Positions 62,906-64,000 of a stretch of 64,000 nucleotides of DNA are shown here, piece by piece. This DNA comes from Pseudoips prasinana (lineage: Eukaryota > Arthropoda > Insecta > Lepidoptera > Nolidae). A model generated the notes under the pieces. The model was not told where the DNA came from. It did not search any database and saw only the letters and a list, made by a program, of their open reading frames with translations. Position numbers and translations under genes: made by a program. Each line of letters starts with the position of its first letter. The first letter of the stretch is position 1. The DNA lies in assembly GCA_951640165.1 (NCBI GenBank), contig OX621256.1:4464001-4528000 (forward strand), read 5' to 3'.

Positions 62906-63198
62906 GTATAGGTACACAGTTATCATATTTATAACCCGTTAACGAGAGGCCAACGCTGCAGGCAACGGATACATCACCATACAACGTGTAAGGGAAATAG
63001 TGTCAGTGAGAAGTTGAACACTTTATTGTAAAAATAACGTATCACCTGTATTTTCAACCTTATTATAGCGTGTTGCGAGCTCCTTATTGGTTTCTAGTAG
63101 TTTGTTAAAAACACTGAAGTCATTAGTAAAAACTATTGTATTCACAACTATAAAATTGTCAGTTAATACTATTATAATAATAATAGTAATATCTAGGG
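62906..63198. other. No recognisable feature
   Basis: AT-rich sequence without assignable content. Confidence 0.4.
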
Positions 63199-63258
63199 CC
63201 ATGTCACACAGATCATCCTAGCCCCAAACTAAGCAAAGCTTGTACTATGGGTACCAGG
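63199..63258 (-). mobile_element. S4 SINE tail, cut by an LR insertion
   Basis: GCCATGTCACACAGATCATC, CCTAGCCCCAAACTAAGC and GTACTATGGGTACCAGG stop abruptly at the LR tail (TACATACATACATACATAG). Confidence 0.75.
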
Positions 63259-64000
63259 TACATACATACATACATAGACTCACGCCTGTTTCCCAGAGGG
63301 GTAGGCAGAGACAACGGATTTCCATTTGTCACGATCTTTGCATACTTCTTTTGCCTCGATTACTGTCATTATATTCTTCATACATGCTCGCCGGTTTAGG
63401 GTACTTCTGACCTGCCCTTTCTTGAGAACATCTCCAATTTGGTCAGAGAATGTTCGACGTGGTCTTCCCCTTCCGGTTGTCCCATTCACACAGACCAGGT
63501 ATACTTCTTTTGTCAATCTTCTTTCATTCATCCTTTCTAAATGGCCAAACCATCTCAGCATGCCTTTTTCAATCTTTGTGACTACATCCTCTTTCACACC
63601 ACAACGCTCTCTTACATCAGTATTTCGAATTCTGTCTCTCAAAGTCACACCACACATACTTCTCAGAGCTCTCATTTCCACTGCATTTATTTTACTTTTA
63701 TTCTTTTTCTGCCATACCCAACTTTCACTTCCATACATTAAAGTTGGCACTAACACTCCATCGTGCACGGCTAGTCGAGCCTTCTTTGATACTTGCCGGC
63801 TACTCATAAAGGCATGTAGTGCCCCATTCACTCTGTTCCCCGCATTTACTCTTCTAACAATATCTTTTTCATATTTCCCATCTCTCGTAAACAAAGTTCC
63901 CAAATATACAAACTCATTCACCTGTTCGACTTTCTCTCCTCCAATCACAATATCACACGCTGTCGTGTATTCATCCCTCTCAAATACCATTACTTTCGTC
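63259..64000 (-). mobile_element. LR LINE 3' end, continues beyond window
   Basis: The tail at 63259-63275 is a TATG/TACA microsatellite on minus. Coding sequence runs uninterrupted from the stop at 63280 to the window edge. Related fragments are at 19848, 26290 and 43125. Confidence 0.85.
63280..64000 (-). CDS. LR LINE reverse transcriptase, C-terminal part (partial)
   Basis: An uninterrupted minus-strand frame runs into the window ([11 protein letters not shown] first) and gives the region after the catalytic palm of a non-LTR reverse transcriptase. In order: [113 protein letters not shown], and [13 protein letters not shown] then stop. The YGSESW, LRDRIRN and WFGHLERM blocks are typical of insect LINE thumb/connection regions. 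The YxDD motif and endonuclease would lie beyond position 64000. With over 240 codons and no stop this is the best-preserved LINE frame in the window. Other LR copies here are broken. Confidence 0.85.
   Translation of the reverse strand, partial: TKVMVFERDEYTTACDIVIGGEKVEQVNEFVYLGTLFTRDGKYEKDIVRRVNAGNRVNGALHAFMSSRQVSKKARLAVHDGVLVPTLMYGSESWVWQKKNKSKINAVEMRALRSMCGVTLRDRIRNTDVRERCGVKEDVVTKIEKGMLRWFGHLERMNERRLTKEVYLVCVNGTTGRGRPRRTFSDQIGDVLKKGQVRSTLNRRACMKNIMTVIEAKEVCKDRDKWKSVVSAYPSGKQA

Noticed and set aside
43861..64000. Repeat arrays as a CRISPR-like or programmed system
   Set aside because: Repeats are dispersed, of several unrelated transposon families, with no regular spacing or spacers.

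Overview
This window is AT-rich insect nuclear DNA, most likely from a moth or butterfly. The order-level call rests on the repeats: tRNA-headed SINEs of the kind ending in a 'TTTGGGATCAGATGGCCGTG' tail, RTE-clade LINE 3' ends with ATG-microsatellite tails, the 'GGGTTCCGTAGCCAAATG' repeat, and short non-autonomous Helitrons whose 5' ends read 'ATTATAAATGCGAAAG'. I cannot name the species.

The only host gene I can support is the 3' part of a sugar (SLC2/Tret1-like) transporter on the + strand. One exon is at 39414-39601 and the terminal exon is at 52004-53038, separated by a 12.4-kb intron. Splice sites and reading frame are intact, and together they encode 406 residues from TM2 to the C-terminus. 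The exon(s) for the N-terminus and TM1 must lie upstream; I could not find them in 1-39413. No rRNA gene, genuine tRNA gene, CRISPR array or bacterial-type operon is visible.

Most of the rest is transposable-element debris, often nested. I use these private family names. S1, S2, S3, S4 and S5 are tRNA-headed SINEs. 5S-SINE has a head resembling 5S rRNA. RTE is a family of 5'-truncated RTE-clade LINE copies. NB is a roughly 250-bp non-autonomous family that shares the RTE 3' end. LR is a second LINE with tails such as TATG repeats. LJ is a jockey/CR1-like LINE 3' end. A, C, G and H are dispersed repeats of uncertain class. There are also Helitrons and several MITEs.

Layout. 1-10 kb: NB, RTE and S2 fragments, an S2 copy carrying two Helitrons, a 5S-SINE inside S2, and a CpG-rich MITE. 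10-24 kb: two RTE insertions with 10-bp target duplications, a Helitron, LJ, A copies with long foldbacks and S1 copies. 24-39 kb: S2, NB within LR, an unidentified GC-rich poly(A) element, a 5S-SINE, a MITE, and S3/S4 copies. 39-53 kb: the transporter exons and their repeat-filled intron, including a 72-bp perfect palindrome and a three-level nest. 53-64 kb: the transporter 3' UTR, several inverted-repeat elements, and a LINE RT reading frame running off the window end.

No new multigene system is present. The observations most worth a second look are the 5S-SINE family, the RTE/NB shared 3' end, the recurrent inverted duplications inside repeat copies, two Helitrons inserted at the same S2 position, and loss of two conserved sugar-binding residues in the transporter.
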